This document shows positions 16,981 through 25,211 of a stretch of 64,000 nt of DNA, piece by piece (within the stretch, counting starts at the first letter, position 1; every line of letters begins with the position of its first letter). The position numbers and the translations under genes were made by a program. The notes under the pieces were generated by a model that saw only the letters and a program-made list of their open reading frames with translations, did no database searches and was not told where the DNA came from. The stretch lies in contig NZ_LGDG01000001.1 in NCBI RefSeq assembly GCF_001279775.1, forward strand, positions 1 to 64,000. Direction: 5' to 3'. Origin of the DNA: Streptomyces sp. MMG1533 (GTDB taxonomy: Bacteria > Actinomycetota > Actinomycetes > Streptomycetales > Streptomycetaceae).

Positions 16981-18324
16981 TCAGATGTTCCGGAAGCGGT
17001 TGATGGCGTCGACGTGCTTCGCGCGCTTCTCCGCGTCGCGCACGCCGAGGCCCTCCTCGGGCGCCAGACACAGGACGCCGACCTTGCCCTGGTGGAGGTT
17101 GCGGTGCACGTCGTAGGCGGCCTGCCCGGTCTCCTCCAGGGAGTACACCTTGGACAGAGTCGGGTGGATCTTGCCCTTCGCGATGAGCCGGTTGGCCTCC
17201 CAGGCCTCGCGGTAGTTGGCGAAGTGCGAGCCGATGATCCGCTTCAGGGACATCCACAGGTAGCGGTTGTCGTACTCGTGGTTGTAGCCCGAGGTGGAGG
17301 CGCAGGTGACGATCGTGCCGCCCTTGCGCGTGACGTAGACGGAGGCGCCGAAGGTCTCGCGGCCCGGGTGCTCGAAGACGATGTCGACGTCCTCGCCGCC
17401 GGTGAGCTCACGGATGCGCTTGCCGAAGCGCTTCCACTCGCGCGGGTCCTGGTGGTGCTCGTCCTTCCAGAACTTGTAGTCCTCGGCGGTGCGGTCGATG
17501 ATCGCCTCGGCGCCCATGGCCCGGCAGATGTCGGCCTTCTGCTCGCTGCTGACGACACAGATGGGGTTGGCGCCGCCGGCCAGTGCGAACTGCGTGGCGT
17601 ACGATCCGAGACCGCCGCTCGCGCCCCAGATGAGCACGTTGTCGCCCTGCTTCATGCCGGCGCCGTTGCGGGAGACCAGCTGCCGGTAGGCGGTGGAGTT
17701 GACCAGACCGGGAGCGGCGGCCTCCTCCCAGCTGAGGTGGTCCGGCTTCGGCATCAGCTGGTTGGACTTGACCAGCGCGATCTCGGCGAGCCCGCCGAAG
17801 TTGGTCTCGAAGCCCCAGATGCGCTGCTCCGGGTCGAGCATCGTGTCGTTGTGGCCGTCCGACGACTCCAGCTCGACGGACAGACAGTGTGCGACGACCT
17901 CGTCGCCGGGCCGCCAGGCGTTGACGCCGGGGCCGGTGCGCAGGACGACGCCCGCGAGGTCGGAGCCGATGATGTGGTACGGCAGGTCGTGGCGCTTGGT
18001 GAGCTCCGAGACCTTGCCGTAGCGCTCCAGGAACCCGAAGGTCGACAGCGGCTCGAAGATCGAGGTCCACACGGAGTTGTAGTTGACCGAGGAGGCCATG
18101 ACGGCCACCAGGGCCTCGCCCGGACCCAGTTCGGGCAGCGGCACGTCGTCCAGGTGCAGCGACTTGCGGGGGTCCTTCTCGCGGGTCTGCATGCCCGCGA
18201 ACATCTCCGTCTCGTCCTTGTGCACGGTGATCGCACGGTACGACTCGGGGAGCGGCAGAGCGGCGAAGTCGTCCGGCGTCGAGTCCGGCGACTGGATCGC
18301 GTCCAGGATGTCCTTCACGGTCAC
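16981..18324 (-). CDS. ccr: Crotonyl-CoA carboxylase/reductase
   Basis: Medium-chain dehydrogenase/reductase of 447 residues that reduces crotonyl-CoA with NADPH while adding CO2 to form (2S)-ethylmalonyl-CoA, the entry step of the pathway and a source of polyketide extender units. The NADPH motif WGASGGLGSYA is at 233-243. N81, F172, E173 and H367 correspond, by my recollection of the Kitasatospora enzyme, to the CO2-holding residues, so carboxylation should be intact. GTG at 18322-18324 starts the frame. It leads a five-gene minus-strand operon, with all its regulatory sequence in the 360 bp upstream. Confidence 0.96.
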   Translation of the reverse strand: MTVKDILDAIQSPDSTPDDFAALPLPESYRAITVHKDETEMFAGMQTREKDPRKSLHLDDVPLPELGPGEALVAVMASSVNYNSVWTSIFEPLSTFGFLERYGKVSELTKRHDLPYHIIGSDLAGVVLRTGPGVNAWRPGDEVVAHCLSVELESSDGHNDTMLDPEQRIWGFETNFGGLAEIALVKSNQLMPKPDHLSWEEAAAPGLVNSTAYRQLVSRNGAGMKQGDNVLIWGASGGLGSYATQFALAGGANPICVVSSEQKADICRAMGAEAIIDRTAEDYKFWKDEHHQDPREWKRFGKRIRELTGGEDVDIVFEHPGRETFGASVYVTRKGGTIVTCASTSGYNHEYDNRYLWMSLKRIIGSHFANYREAWEANRLIAKGKIHPTLSKVYSLEETGQAAYDVHRNLHQGKVGVLCLAPEEGLGVRDAEKRAKHVDAINRFRNI

Positions 18325-18688
18325 GGTGTTGCCTCCGGCGAATGGCGTCTCGAGGGAAGACGCTGAGGGTTACGTCGGTGCTGCTGAGGGTTGGAGAAGT
18401 GCCGTCGGTTCGGCGGTGGTGCTGTTCGGCAGCGCGTTGTGGCGCGGGAGGTTGCCTGTGACGCAGGCGTCCGGGCGGGCAGACCGATGGTTTGCTGGGA
18501 CAGCCGGCGTACGAAAGGTCTCTGCACGCCGGCCGCCCGGACACTTCCAACGTATGACACCGTGTGCCACCTCGCAAGGCACTGAGTGCCAGAGATTGCC
18601 CTCAGGTGAAATCTTTACGTAACAAATGAGCGATGATCGATCGAATGGGGTCGGAAAGCCGCCTGAAAAGCACCCCTGACATGCCAAA
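18325..18688 (-). promoter_or_regulatory. Upstream region of the ccr operon with short palindromes
   Basis: This gene-free stretch of about 360 bp must hold the ccr promoter. Two operator-like palindromes are visible: GGCACT-G-AGTGCC at 18578-18590 and TTACGTAA at 18615-18622, the latter in the most AT-rich part of the region. The TetR gene immediately upstream is a natural candidate to bind here, which is inference. I could not fix -35 and -10 boxes with confidence, and no riboswitch fold stands out. Confidence 0.4.
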
Positions 18689-18712
18689 ACGGCCACCCCG
18701 AGGGGTGGCCGT
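18689..18712 (-). terminator. Intrinsic terminator of the tetR gene
   Basis: ACGGCCACCCC (18689-18699) pairs perfectly with GGGGTGGCCGT (18702-18712). Read on the minus strand it is followed by TTTTGG, so it looks like a true rho-independent terminator 22 bp past the regulator stop. Confidence 0.85.
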
Positions 18713-18733
18713 CGTCACAGCGGTGGGAAGGGC

Positions 18734-19543
18734 TCAGCGGTCCCTGAGCGCCTCTTCGATGGTCCGCATGACCTGGTCGAGCGGGGCGTCCGTGCGGGCG
18801 ACCGTCACCAGTACCTCGCCGTGCGTGGAGACCGTCGCGGCGGCCGGCTTCGGGGTCGTCGTGCGCCCGGCCCCGATGCCCGACCCGAACGTCTTCCGTA
18901 CGATCCCGAAGGCGTGGTCCAGCTGCGCCTCGACGTCCCCCTGCCCGCCGGCCCGCAGCCAGCGCCGCAGGACGTGGTTGTGGGCGGTGACCACGGCGGA
19001 CGCGGCGACCTCGGCCAGCAGCGGGTCGTCGTTGGCGTCGTCGTCGTGTGCGTGCTCGTCGAAGTGGCCGAGCAGGTAGCGGGTGAAGAGCCGCTCGTAG
19101 CGGGCCACGGAGGCGATCTCCGCCTCGCGCAGGGTGGGCACCTCGCGCGTGAGCGTGTAGCGGGCGACCGAGATCTCCGGCCGGGCCGCGTACATCCGCA
19201 TGACTTCCTTGATGCCGCGGCACACCGTGTCGAGCGGGTGCTCGTGCGCGGGGGCGGCGTTGAGGACCGCCTCCGCCCGGATCAACGTGTCGTCGTGGTC
19301 GGGGAAGATCGCCTCTTCCTTGGAACGGAAGTGACGGAAGAAGGTGCGGCGCGCGACCCCGGCCGCGGCCGCGATCTCGTCGACGGTGGTCGCCTCGTAC
19401 CCCTTGGTCGCGAACAGCTCCATCGCTGCTGCCGCCAGTTCCCGGCGCATCTTGAGACGCTGCGCGGCGGCGCGACTGCCCGCGGCACTTTCCGGTGCGT
19501 CGGGCGTAGCTGGTGTACGTGAGGACTTGGCGGGCTGGGACAT
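18734..19543 (-). CDS. TetR-family transcriptional regulator
   Basis: Regulator of 269 residues. The TetR DNA-binding domain is clear at about residues 32-80: MELFATKGYEATTVDEIAAAAG followed by the recognition helix VARRTFFRHFRSKEEAI. The rest is helical and less conserved, with an acidic HDDDANDD loop. Start at ATG 19541-19543. An in-frame ATG at 19732 overlapping the end of the dehydrogenase gene would add a Pro-rich 63-residue extension; I think that less likely. Its terminator and position suggest it acts on the ccr operon or the adjoining dehydrogenase gene, but this is inferred from position only. Confidence 0.88.
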   Translation of the reverse strand: MSQPAKSSRTPATPDAPESAAGSRAAAQRLKMRRELAAAAMELFATKGYEATTVDEIAAAAGVARRTFFRHFRSKEEAIFPDHDDTLIRAEAVLNAAPAHEHPLDTVCRGIKEVMRMYAARPEISVARYTLTREVPTLREAEIASVARYERLFTRYLLGHFDEHAHDDDANDDPLLAEVAASAVVTAHNHVLRRWLRAGGQGDVEAQLDHAFGIVRKTFGSGIGAGRTTTPKPAAATVSTHGEVLVTVARTDAPLDQVMRTIEEALRDR

Positions 19544-19718
19544 GCCCCGAACGTACTGCATGTGCGCAGCTCGGTGCGCATGTCCCCGGTTTCCCCCGAC
19601 CGGTGCGGGCGGGGGAGCACCGGGCGGGGGCGAGCCGTGCGAGGCGGGCGGCGCGAACCCGCCCGGCTCGAGCAGCCCGCCCCAGTCCGCGTCCTCGGTG
19701 AACCAGTCGCCGGGACGC

Positions 19719-21524
19719 TCAGCGGCGGGCATATTCGCGGAAGCCGCGGCCCGTCTTGCGGCCGAGGCAGCCCGCGGCCACCAGGTGCTCCAGGAGCGGG
19801 GCCGGGGCCAGGCCCGGGTCGCGGAACTCGCGGTGCAGGACCTTCTCGATGGCCAGCGAGACATCGAGTCCGACGACGTCCAGCAGCTCGAACGGGCCCA
19901 TCGGGTAACCGCCGCCCAGCTTCATCGCCGCGTCGATGTCGTCAAGAGACGCATAGTGTTCCTGCACCATCTTGATCGCGTTGTTGAGGTACGGGAAAAG
20001 CAGCGCGTTCACGATGAAGCCCGCACGGTCTCCACAGTCGACCGCGTGCTTCTTGATCTTGACGCAGACCTCGCGAACCGTGGAGTGGACGTCCTCGGAC
20101 GTCAGCACCGTACGGACGACCTCGACCAGCTTCATCGCCGGTGCCGGGTTGAAGAAGTGCATGCCGATCACGTCCTGCGGGCGCGAGGTGGCGCGGGCAC
20201 AGGCGACGACGGGCAGCGACGAGGTCGTGGTGGCCAGGACCGCGCCCGGCTTGCAGACCTTGTCCAGCGTCGCGAACAGCTGCTGCTTGATCTCCAGGTC
20301 CTCGGCGACGGCCTCCACCGCCAGGTCGACGTCGGCGAAGGCGTCGTACGAACCCGCCGGAGTGATCCGCTCCAGGGTCTGCGCCGCGGCCTCGGCGGTC
20401 ATCCGCCCCTTGTCGACGGAGCGGGAAAGCGACTTGCCGATACGGGCCTTGGCGGTCTGCGCCTTCTCCTCGCTGCGGGCGGCGAGCACGACCTCGTACC
20501 CCGCCTTGGCGAAGACCTCGGCGATGCCGGACGCCATGGTGCCCGAGCCCGCGACGCCGACGGAGCGGACCGGACGGCCGGGGACTTCGAGGCCGCCGGA
20601 GAGGGGCGTCAGGGCGTCCGGCGCGACCGTCGCGCTGCCCGGCGCCTCGTACGTGTAGAAGCCGCGGCCCGACTTGCGGCCGGTCAGGCCCGCCTCGCTG
20701 AGCTGCTTGAGGATCGGTGCGGGGGCGTGCAGCCGGTCGCGGGACTCGGCGTACATGGCCTCCAGGACCGTACGCGCGGTGTCGACGCCGATCAGGTCGA
20801 GCAGGGCGAGGGGCCCCATGGGCAGCCCGCAGCCGAGCCGCATCGCCGCGTCGATGTCCTCGCGGGAGGCGTACTTCGCCTCGTACATCGCGGCCGCCTG
20901 GTTGAGGTAGCCGAACAGCAGCCCGTCGGCGACGAACCCGGGCCGGTCGCCGACCGCGACGGGCTCCTTGCCCAGCTCGATGGCGAGGTCGGTGACGGCG
21001 GCGACGGCCTGGGGCGCGGTCAGCACCGAGGAGACGACCTCGACCAGCCGCATGGCCGGCGCCGGGTTGAAGAAGTGCAGACCCAGCACCCGCTCCGGGC
21101 GGGCCGAGTCGGCGGCGAGCCGGGTGACGGAGAGGGCGTTGGTGCCGGTCGCCAGGATCGTCTCCGGCCGCACGATCCCGTCGAGTTCACGGAAGATCTG
21201 CTGCTTGATCTCGTACGACTCCGGAGCCACCTCGATGACCAGGTCGGCGTCGGCCGCGGTCCGCAGATCGGTGGACGTGCGGACCCGGGCGAGCAGGTCG
21301 GCGCGCTCCTGGTCGGTCAGCCGGCCGCGCTCCACGGCGCGGGCGGTCGCGGCCTCCAGGGAGGCGACCGACCGGGCGGCGGCGGCCTCGCTGATGTCGA
21401 TGCCGACGACCTCGCGGCCGGCCTTGGCGAGCACCTCGGCGATGCCGGTGCCCATCGTGCCGAGGCCGACGACGGCAATGGTCTTGAACGGGGACAGAGG
21501 GGTGTCGGACAGGTCAGCGGCCAT
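19719..21524 (-). CDS. Tandem-fused 3-hydroxyacyl-CoA dehydrogenase
   Basis: Protein of 601 residues made of two complete 3-hydroxybutyryl-CoA dehydrogenase units in tandem. Each has an NAD motif (VVGLGTMGTGIAEV near 17-30, VAGSGTMASGIAEV near 322), a catalytic His in HFFNPAPAM, and a C-terminal dimer domain ending GRKSGRGFY or GRKTGRGF. The first copy has TNALS where the second has TSSLP. Ordinary members have one unit of about 290 residues. It would interconvert acetoacetyl-CoA and 3-hydroxybutyryl-CoA, the precursor of crotonyl-CoA for Ccr, so its position beside the pathway is logical. The ATG at 21522-21524 has GGAG upstream. Confidence 0.92.
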   Translation of the reverse strand: MAADLSDTPLSPFKTIAVVGLGTMGTGIAEVLAKAGREVVGIDISEAAAARSVASLEAATARAVERGRLTDQERADLLARVRTSTDLRTAADADLVIEVAPESYEIKQQIFRELDGIVRPETILATGTNALSVTRLAADSARPERVLGLHFFNPAPAMRLVEVVSSVLTAPQAVAAVTDLAIELGKEPVAVGDRPGFVADGLLFGYLNQAAAMYEAKYASREDIDAAMRLGCGLPMGPLALLDLIGVDTARTVLEAMYAESRDRLHAPAPILKQLSEAGLTGRKSGRGFYTYEAPGSATVAPDALTPLSGGLEVPGRPVRSVGVAGSGTMASGIAEVFAKAGYEVVLAARSEEKAQTAKARIGKSLSRSVDKGRMTAEAAAQTLERITPAGSYDAFADVDLAVEAVAEDLEIKQQLFATLDKVCKPGAVLATTTSSLPVVACARATSRPQDVIGMHFFNPAPAMKLVEVVRTVLTSEDVHSTVREVCVKIKKHAVDCGDRAGFIVNALLFPYLNNAIKMVQEHYASLDDIDAAMKLGGGYPMGPFELLDVVGLDVSLAIEKVLHREFRDPGLAPAPLLEHLVAAGCLGRKTGRGFREYARR

Positions 21525-21915
21525 CGCGGACTCCAGGAATGAGGGTGACGACTGGAAGCGCGCCCGGGTGCGCCGAGGGAGGCCCGACCGGGCCGACCAC
21601 GGGCGCACCGGGTGCGAGAAGGAGTGCGGGTGTTGCCGGGCTGCAAGCGCACACGCCCGGAGCCGTCATCCCGGGCGTGCACACGCCCGGAGACGGCGGA
21701 AACCGACCGGCCCTGTCCCGAGGCCGGGTCGAACTCAGGTACACGAGGTACCGAACCGACTGCTCTCGCGGCGGCTGCGTCACCAGGCCACCACGAACAG
21801 ATCCACGAGTGGGTAACTCGCTCGTCTGAGCTTAACCCGTGAGTAACGAGCGCGCCAGTCCCCGAGTTTGTGATGTAGGTCCCGGCCCGTGCGTCGTCCG
21901 CCTAATCTCGGGTTC
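21525..21915. promoter_or_regulatory. Divergent promoter region with direct and inverted repeats
   Basis: About 390 bp without a gene between the dehydrogenase (minus) and the HEAT protein (plus). A 14-bp direct repeat (GCACACGCCCGGAG at 21649-21662 and 21679-21692) flanks an inverted repeat (CACGCCCGG with CCGGGCGTG, 21652-21679). Nearer the plus-strand gene, CGAGT-GGGTA-ACTCG (about 21803-21817) is a short operator-like inverted repeat. TAATCT at 21903-21908 could be a -10 box giving an almost leaderless mRNA for the gene at 21916. Confidence 0.4.
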
Positions 21916-22500
21916 ATGGACGAAGAGTTGCGATCGCTCACGGAACGCTTACGGCAGGAGTCGGGGGAGTCACCCGTGTACGACCGCCTCGTGACGACCG
22001 AGGACGTCGACGAACTGGCGGCCGTGCTCACCGAGCCCGGACAACCGCTGTGGGCCAGGGAACTGGCCGCGTTCCGCCTCGGACTCGCGGGCGACCGGCG
22101 TGCCTTCGAAGCCCTCGTCCTCCTGCTCAACCACCGCGACCCGCAGCGCTGCGCCTCCGCCGCCCACGCCCTGGCCCGCCTCGACGACCCGCGCACCGCC
22201 CGCGCGGCCGCCGCCCTCGCCACCAACGAACTCCGTGTCGCCTACGCCCTGCACCCCGTGCGGCTCCTGGTGCGGCTGCGCGCCCCCGAGGCCGTACCGG
22301 CACTGATCACCACGCTGGGACGGCGGCTGCGCCCGCACGACCCGTACCGGCGCGTGGCCCTCGCCTGTGTGGAAGGGCTCGGCACGCTCGGCGACACCCG
22401 GGCCAGGCCCGTGCTGAACGAGGCCCTCGCGCACCCGGTGCTCGCGGAGGCGGCGGTGCAGGCGCTGGCGCGGATCCCGAGGCAGCGCGGAGGCGGGTGA
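21916..22500 (+). CDS. HEAT-repeat protein
   Basis: Protein of 194 residues built from alpha-alpha repeats. Units such as ELAAFRLGLAGDRRAFEALVLLL, SAAHALARLDDPRTARAA and ALACVEGLGTLGDTRARPV follow the HEAT/PBS-lyase-like pattern of alternating short helices with a conserved LG.. or LD.P turn. Such proteins are scaffolds for binding partners; no catalytic residues are expected. The ATG at 21916 has no Shine-Dalgarno, and a possible -10 box lies only eight bases upstream, so the transcript may be leaderless. It converges with the broken acetyltransferase gene, with 4 bp between stops. Confidence 0.8.
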   Translation: MDEELRSLTERLRQESGESPVYDRLVTTEDVDELAAVLTEPGQPLWARELAAFRLGLAGDRRAFEALVLLLNHRDPQRCASAAHALARLDDPRTARAAAALATNELRVAYALHPVRLLVRLRAPEAVPALITTLGRRLRPHDPYRRVALACVEGLGTLGDTRARPVLNEALAHPVLAEAAVQALARIPRQRGGG

Positions 22501-22504
22501 GGTG

Positions 22505-23032
22505 TCAGTGGGGCAGCTTCTTCGCGTACCGCACCTCGGGCACGGCGACGCCGTCCACCTCGAAGGGCTCCTCGGTGCCGTCGGCGAGGAAACCCGCCCG
22601 CTCGTAGAACCTCCGTGCGCGGGCGTTGCCCTTGAGGACCCGGAGAAGGATGCTGCCGCGTCCGGCGGCCTCGCACCGCCCCAGCGACTCCTGGAGCAGG
22701 GCCTGTCCGATGCCGCCGCCGTACCTGCCCGGAGCCACGTAGATCGCGTACAACTCGGCGTCCGCGGTGCGCACTTCGCCGTCACGGTACGGGCCGTACG
22801 CCGCCCAGCCGACGATCTCGCCGTCCTGCTCGGCGACCAGGTTCACCACATCGTCCCTCGCGCGCGCGGAGAAGAGGGAGCGCCGCCGCTCGGCGTCCTT
22901 CGTCACGCTGAGGGCGTCGAGGAACGACTGCGGCATGAGTCCCTGGTAGGCGCTCTGCCAGCCGCGCACGCGGATCTCTCAGACGCGGGCGCAGTCGGCG
23001 AGCCTCATGTCCCGCACGCGTACGTCCGTCAC
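22505..23032 (-). pseudogene. GNAT acetyltransferase interrupted by an in-frame stop codon
   Basis: The full frame starts at GTG 23030-23032, overlapping the ridA stop as GTGA, and reads MTDVRVRDMRLADCARV, then TGA (22979-22981), then EIRVRGWQSAYQGLMPQSF and the rest of a normal GNAT domain. This includes the acetyl-CoA loop around VAPGRYGGGIGQALL and the RFYERAGF motif. Family members read straight through at the TGA, usually with a small residue. Reinitiation at GTG 22967-22969 would give a 154-residue protein lacking beta-strand 1. Either the gene is newly broken or the base is a sequencing error. The remaining domain shows no other damage. Confidence 0.8.
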
Positions 23033-23427
23033 TCGCCGACCACCGCGAACGCCTCGACCTCCATCAGGAACTCGGGCCGCACCAGCGAGGCGACCTGCAC
23101 CGCCGAGGAGGCGGGCAGACGGTCGTCGGGTATGTGGGCCACGCGGGCCGCTCGGATCGCGGGCATGTGGGCCACGTCCGTGACGAAGAAGGTGAGCTTG
23201 ACGACGTCGTCGAAGGTCGCGCCCGCGGCCGCCAGACAGCGGCGCAGATTCTCGAAGACCTGTCGGGCCTGGGCCGCGGGATCGCCCTCGCCGACGAGCT
23301 TGCCGTCCTCGTCCAGGGCGAGCTGGCCGGAGACGGCCACGAAACGGCCGGTGCCCAGGACGACATGGCTGTACTGGGCGGAGGGGGCGACTCCGTCGGG
23401 GGCGGGAATCCTCGTCAGCTCACTCAT
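23029..23427 (-). CDS. RidA/YjgF-family protein
   Basis: RidA-like protein of 132 residues. The family deaminates reactive enamine/imine intermediates released by PLP enzymes, although many members have other roles. Typical stretches are YSHVVLGTGRFVAVSGQLALD, QARQVFENLRRCLAAAGA, VVKLTFFVTDVAHMPA, and the end PEFLMEVEAFAVV. The Arg that binds the carboxylate in canonical RidA is not obvious at the expected R.A..V segment, so it may belong to a side branch. ATG at 23427 is preferred; an in-frame ATG at 23445 adds six residues. Its stop overlaps the start of the acetyltransferase gene. Confidence 0.85.
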   Translation of the reverse strand: MSELTRIPAPDGVAPSAQYSHVVLGTGRFVAVSGQLALDEDGKLVGEGDPAAQARQVFENLRRCLAAAGATFDDVVKLTFFVTDVAHMPAIRAARVAHIPDDRLPASSAVQVASLVRPEFLMEVEAFAVVGE

Positions 23428-23498
23428 GCGTCCATGGTGGACCATGGGTCTGACAACACCTCCGACGAAGTCGCCCCCGACGGGCCGTCAGGCCGTGC

Positions 23499-25076
23499 TC
23501 AGCCGCGGAAGCCGAGCATGCCGTGCAGTGCGGAGCCGCGCGACGACGTCGACGCCGCCTTCGAGGCCAGCGGTTCGGGATCGGGCAGTGCCTGGCACAC
23601 CGCGTCGGCCTCGCCGCCACCGCGCGGCACCGTGCCGTCGGTCAGGTACGCGGCCAGGTACTTGTCCAGGCAGGCGTTCCCGCTCAGCGTGATGCCGTGG
23701 TTCCCGCCGCCCTGCTCGACCACCAGACTGGAGCGGGCGAGCAGCCGATGGACCGTCGCGCCGCCCTGGTACGGGGTGGCCGCGTCGTCCGTCGCCTGGA
23801 AGAGCAGCACCGGCGGCAGCTTGCCGTTGGCGACGTTCACCGGCTTCTTGGAGTGCGTCGGCCAGAACGCGCACGGCGCGTTGTACCAGGCGTTGTTCCA
23901 GGCCATGAACGGCGCCTGCTCGTACACCGCCCAGTTGTCCTTGCGCCACTGGTTCCAGTCGCGCGGCCAGGACGCGTCACGGCACTGCACCGAGGTGTAG
24001 ATGCTGTAGCCGTTGTCGCCCGAGGCGTCGACGGCGGCGAAGTTGTCGTACGCCTCGACCAGTGGGTCGGCGTTCTTGTCGTTCACGTAGGCCGCGAACG
24101 CCTCGGCCAGGTAGGGCCAGTAGCCGTTGTAGTAGCCGCCCGGGATGAAGGTGTCCTCCAGTTCGGAGGCGCCCACCTTCCCGTCGGCCGGCTTCTTGGC
24201 GAGCGCCGCCCGCATCGCATACCACTTGGCCTCGATCTTCTCCGGATCGGTGCCGAGCTTGTACGTGGCGTCGTACTTGGCGACCCAGGCCATGAAGGCG
24301 CGGTGGCGGTCGTTGAAGGCGTAGTCCTGGGCGAGGTTGTCGTCGTACCACACGCCGGTGGGGTCGACGATCGAGTCCAGGACCAGGCGCCGCACACGGT
24401 CCGGGTAGAGCTTGCCGTAGACCGCGCCGAGGTAGGTGCCGTACGAGTAACCGAAGTAGTTGATCTTCTTGGCGCCCAGGGCCCTGCGGATCGAGTCCAT
24501 GTCCCGCACGGCGCTGATGGTGTCGATGTACGGCAGCAGGCTCGCGTACTTCTTGCCGCAGGCGGCGGCGAAGGACTTGGCGCGGGAGAGGTTGGCCTTC
24601 TCGATCGCGGGTGTGCTCGGCACGGAGTCCGGCCGCACCGGGTTGAAGTAGCCCGGCTTGCAGTCGAGGGCCGGCTTGCTGGCGCCCACCCCGCGCGGGT
24701 CGAAGCCGATGACGTCGTACTGGGCCGCGACCGCCTTGGGCAGGGAGGAGGCGACGAATCCGGCGAGCGTCAGACCGCTGCCGCCGGGGCCGCCGGGGTT
24801 GACCAGCAGCGGGCCCTGGTACTTCTTCGCGGTGTGCGGGACGCGGGACAGCGCGAGCGTGATCTGTTTGCCTTGTGGGTTCGCGTGGTCGAGCGGCACC
24901 TTGAGGGACGCGCACTGGAGCGTCGGATAGTCGGTGGTGCCGCACTCCTTCCAGGTGGGTTTCGCGGCTCGAACGGTTTGCGCGGTCTGTGGAGTGCTTG
25001 CGCCGGCGGGGACGGCCGTGAAGGTCCCGGCCACGACGACGGCGGCACCGCACAGCGCGGCGGCGCGTTTTCTCAT
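23499..25076 (-). CDS. Secreted alpha/beta-hydrolase peptidase (tripeptidyl aminopeptidase / S33 type)
   Basis: Exported peptidase of 525 residues. A Sec signal peptide is visible (basic MRKR, hydrophobic stretch, cleavage after PAGA near residue 27). The hydrolase fold shows the oxyanion motif NPGGPGGSG, the nucleophile in GYSYGTYLG, an acid in FQATDDAATPY and the catalytic His in GGGNHGITLSG. The Cys-rich C-terminal lid is typical of Streptomyces tripeptidyl aminopeptidases, which release N-terminal tripeptides from secreted proteins. ATG at 25074-25076. A perfect 14-bp palindrome lies about 100 bp upstream. Confidence 0.92.
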   Translation of the reverse strand: MRKRAAALCGAAVVVAGTFTAVPAGASTPQTAQTVRAAKPTWKECGTTDYPTLQCASLKVPLDHANPQGKQITLALSRVPHTAKKYQGPLLVNPGGPGGSGLTLAGFVASSLPKAVAAQYDVIGFDPRGVGASKPALDCKPGYFNPVRPDSVPSTPAIEKANLSRAKSFAAACGKKYASLLPYIDTISAVRDMDSIRRALGAKKINYFGYSYGTYLGAVYGKLYPDRVRRLVLDSIVDPTGVWYDDNLAQDYAFNDRHRAFMAWVAKYDATYKLGTDPEKIEAKWYAMRAALAKKPADGKVGASELEDTFIPGGYYNGYWPYLAEAFAAYVNDKNADPLVEAYDNFAAVDASGDNGYSIYTSVQCRDASWPRDWNQWRKDNWAVYEQAPFMAWNNAWYNAPCAFWPTHSKKPVNVANGKLPPVLLFQATDDAATPYQGGATVHRLLARSSLVVEQGGGNHGITLSGNACLDKYLAAYLTDGTVPRGGGEADAVCQALPDPEPLASKAASTSSRGSALHGMLGFRG

Positions 25077-25176
25077 GGAGTCCTCCCAGGACGGAGGGTT
25101 TCGGACCGCGAAGGTCACGGTCCCCGCCGCATCGTCCCGGAAAGCACTCCCGGAAGAACGGGTTCTGGCAATACTT

Positions 25177-25190
25177 GACCCAATTGGGTC
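25177..25190. promoter_or_regulatory. Perfect 14-bp palindrome upstream of the secreted peptidase gene
   Basis: GACCCAATTGGGTC is fully symmetric with no loop, which suits a dimeric repressor better than a terminator. It lies between the stop of the radical SAM gene and the start of the peptidase gene. AGAAC-GG-GTTCT at 25155-25166 is a second inverted repeat close by. Confidence 0.5.
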
Positions 25191-25211
25191 GCGGGATGCG
25201 CTCTGATGCCT

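Noticed and set aside
19544..19732. N-terminal extension of the TetR protein from ATG 19732
   Set aside because: It would give coupling with the dehydrogenase stop, but the 63 extra residues are Pro/Gly-rich with no family similarity, and a normal TetR N-terminus follows from 19543.
22979..22981. TGA as selenocysteine
   Set aside because: GNAT enzymes have no selenocysteine at this place, nothing like a bacterial SECIS hairpin is evident just after the codon, and homologues have an ordinary residue there.
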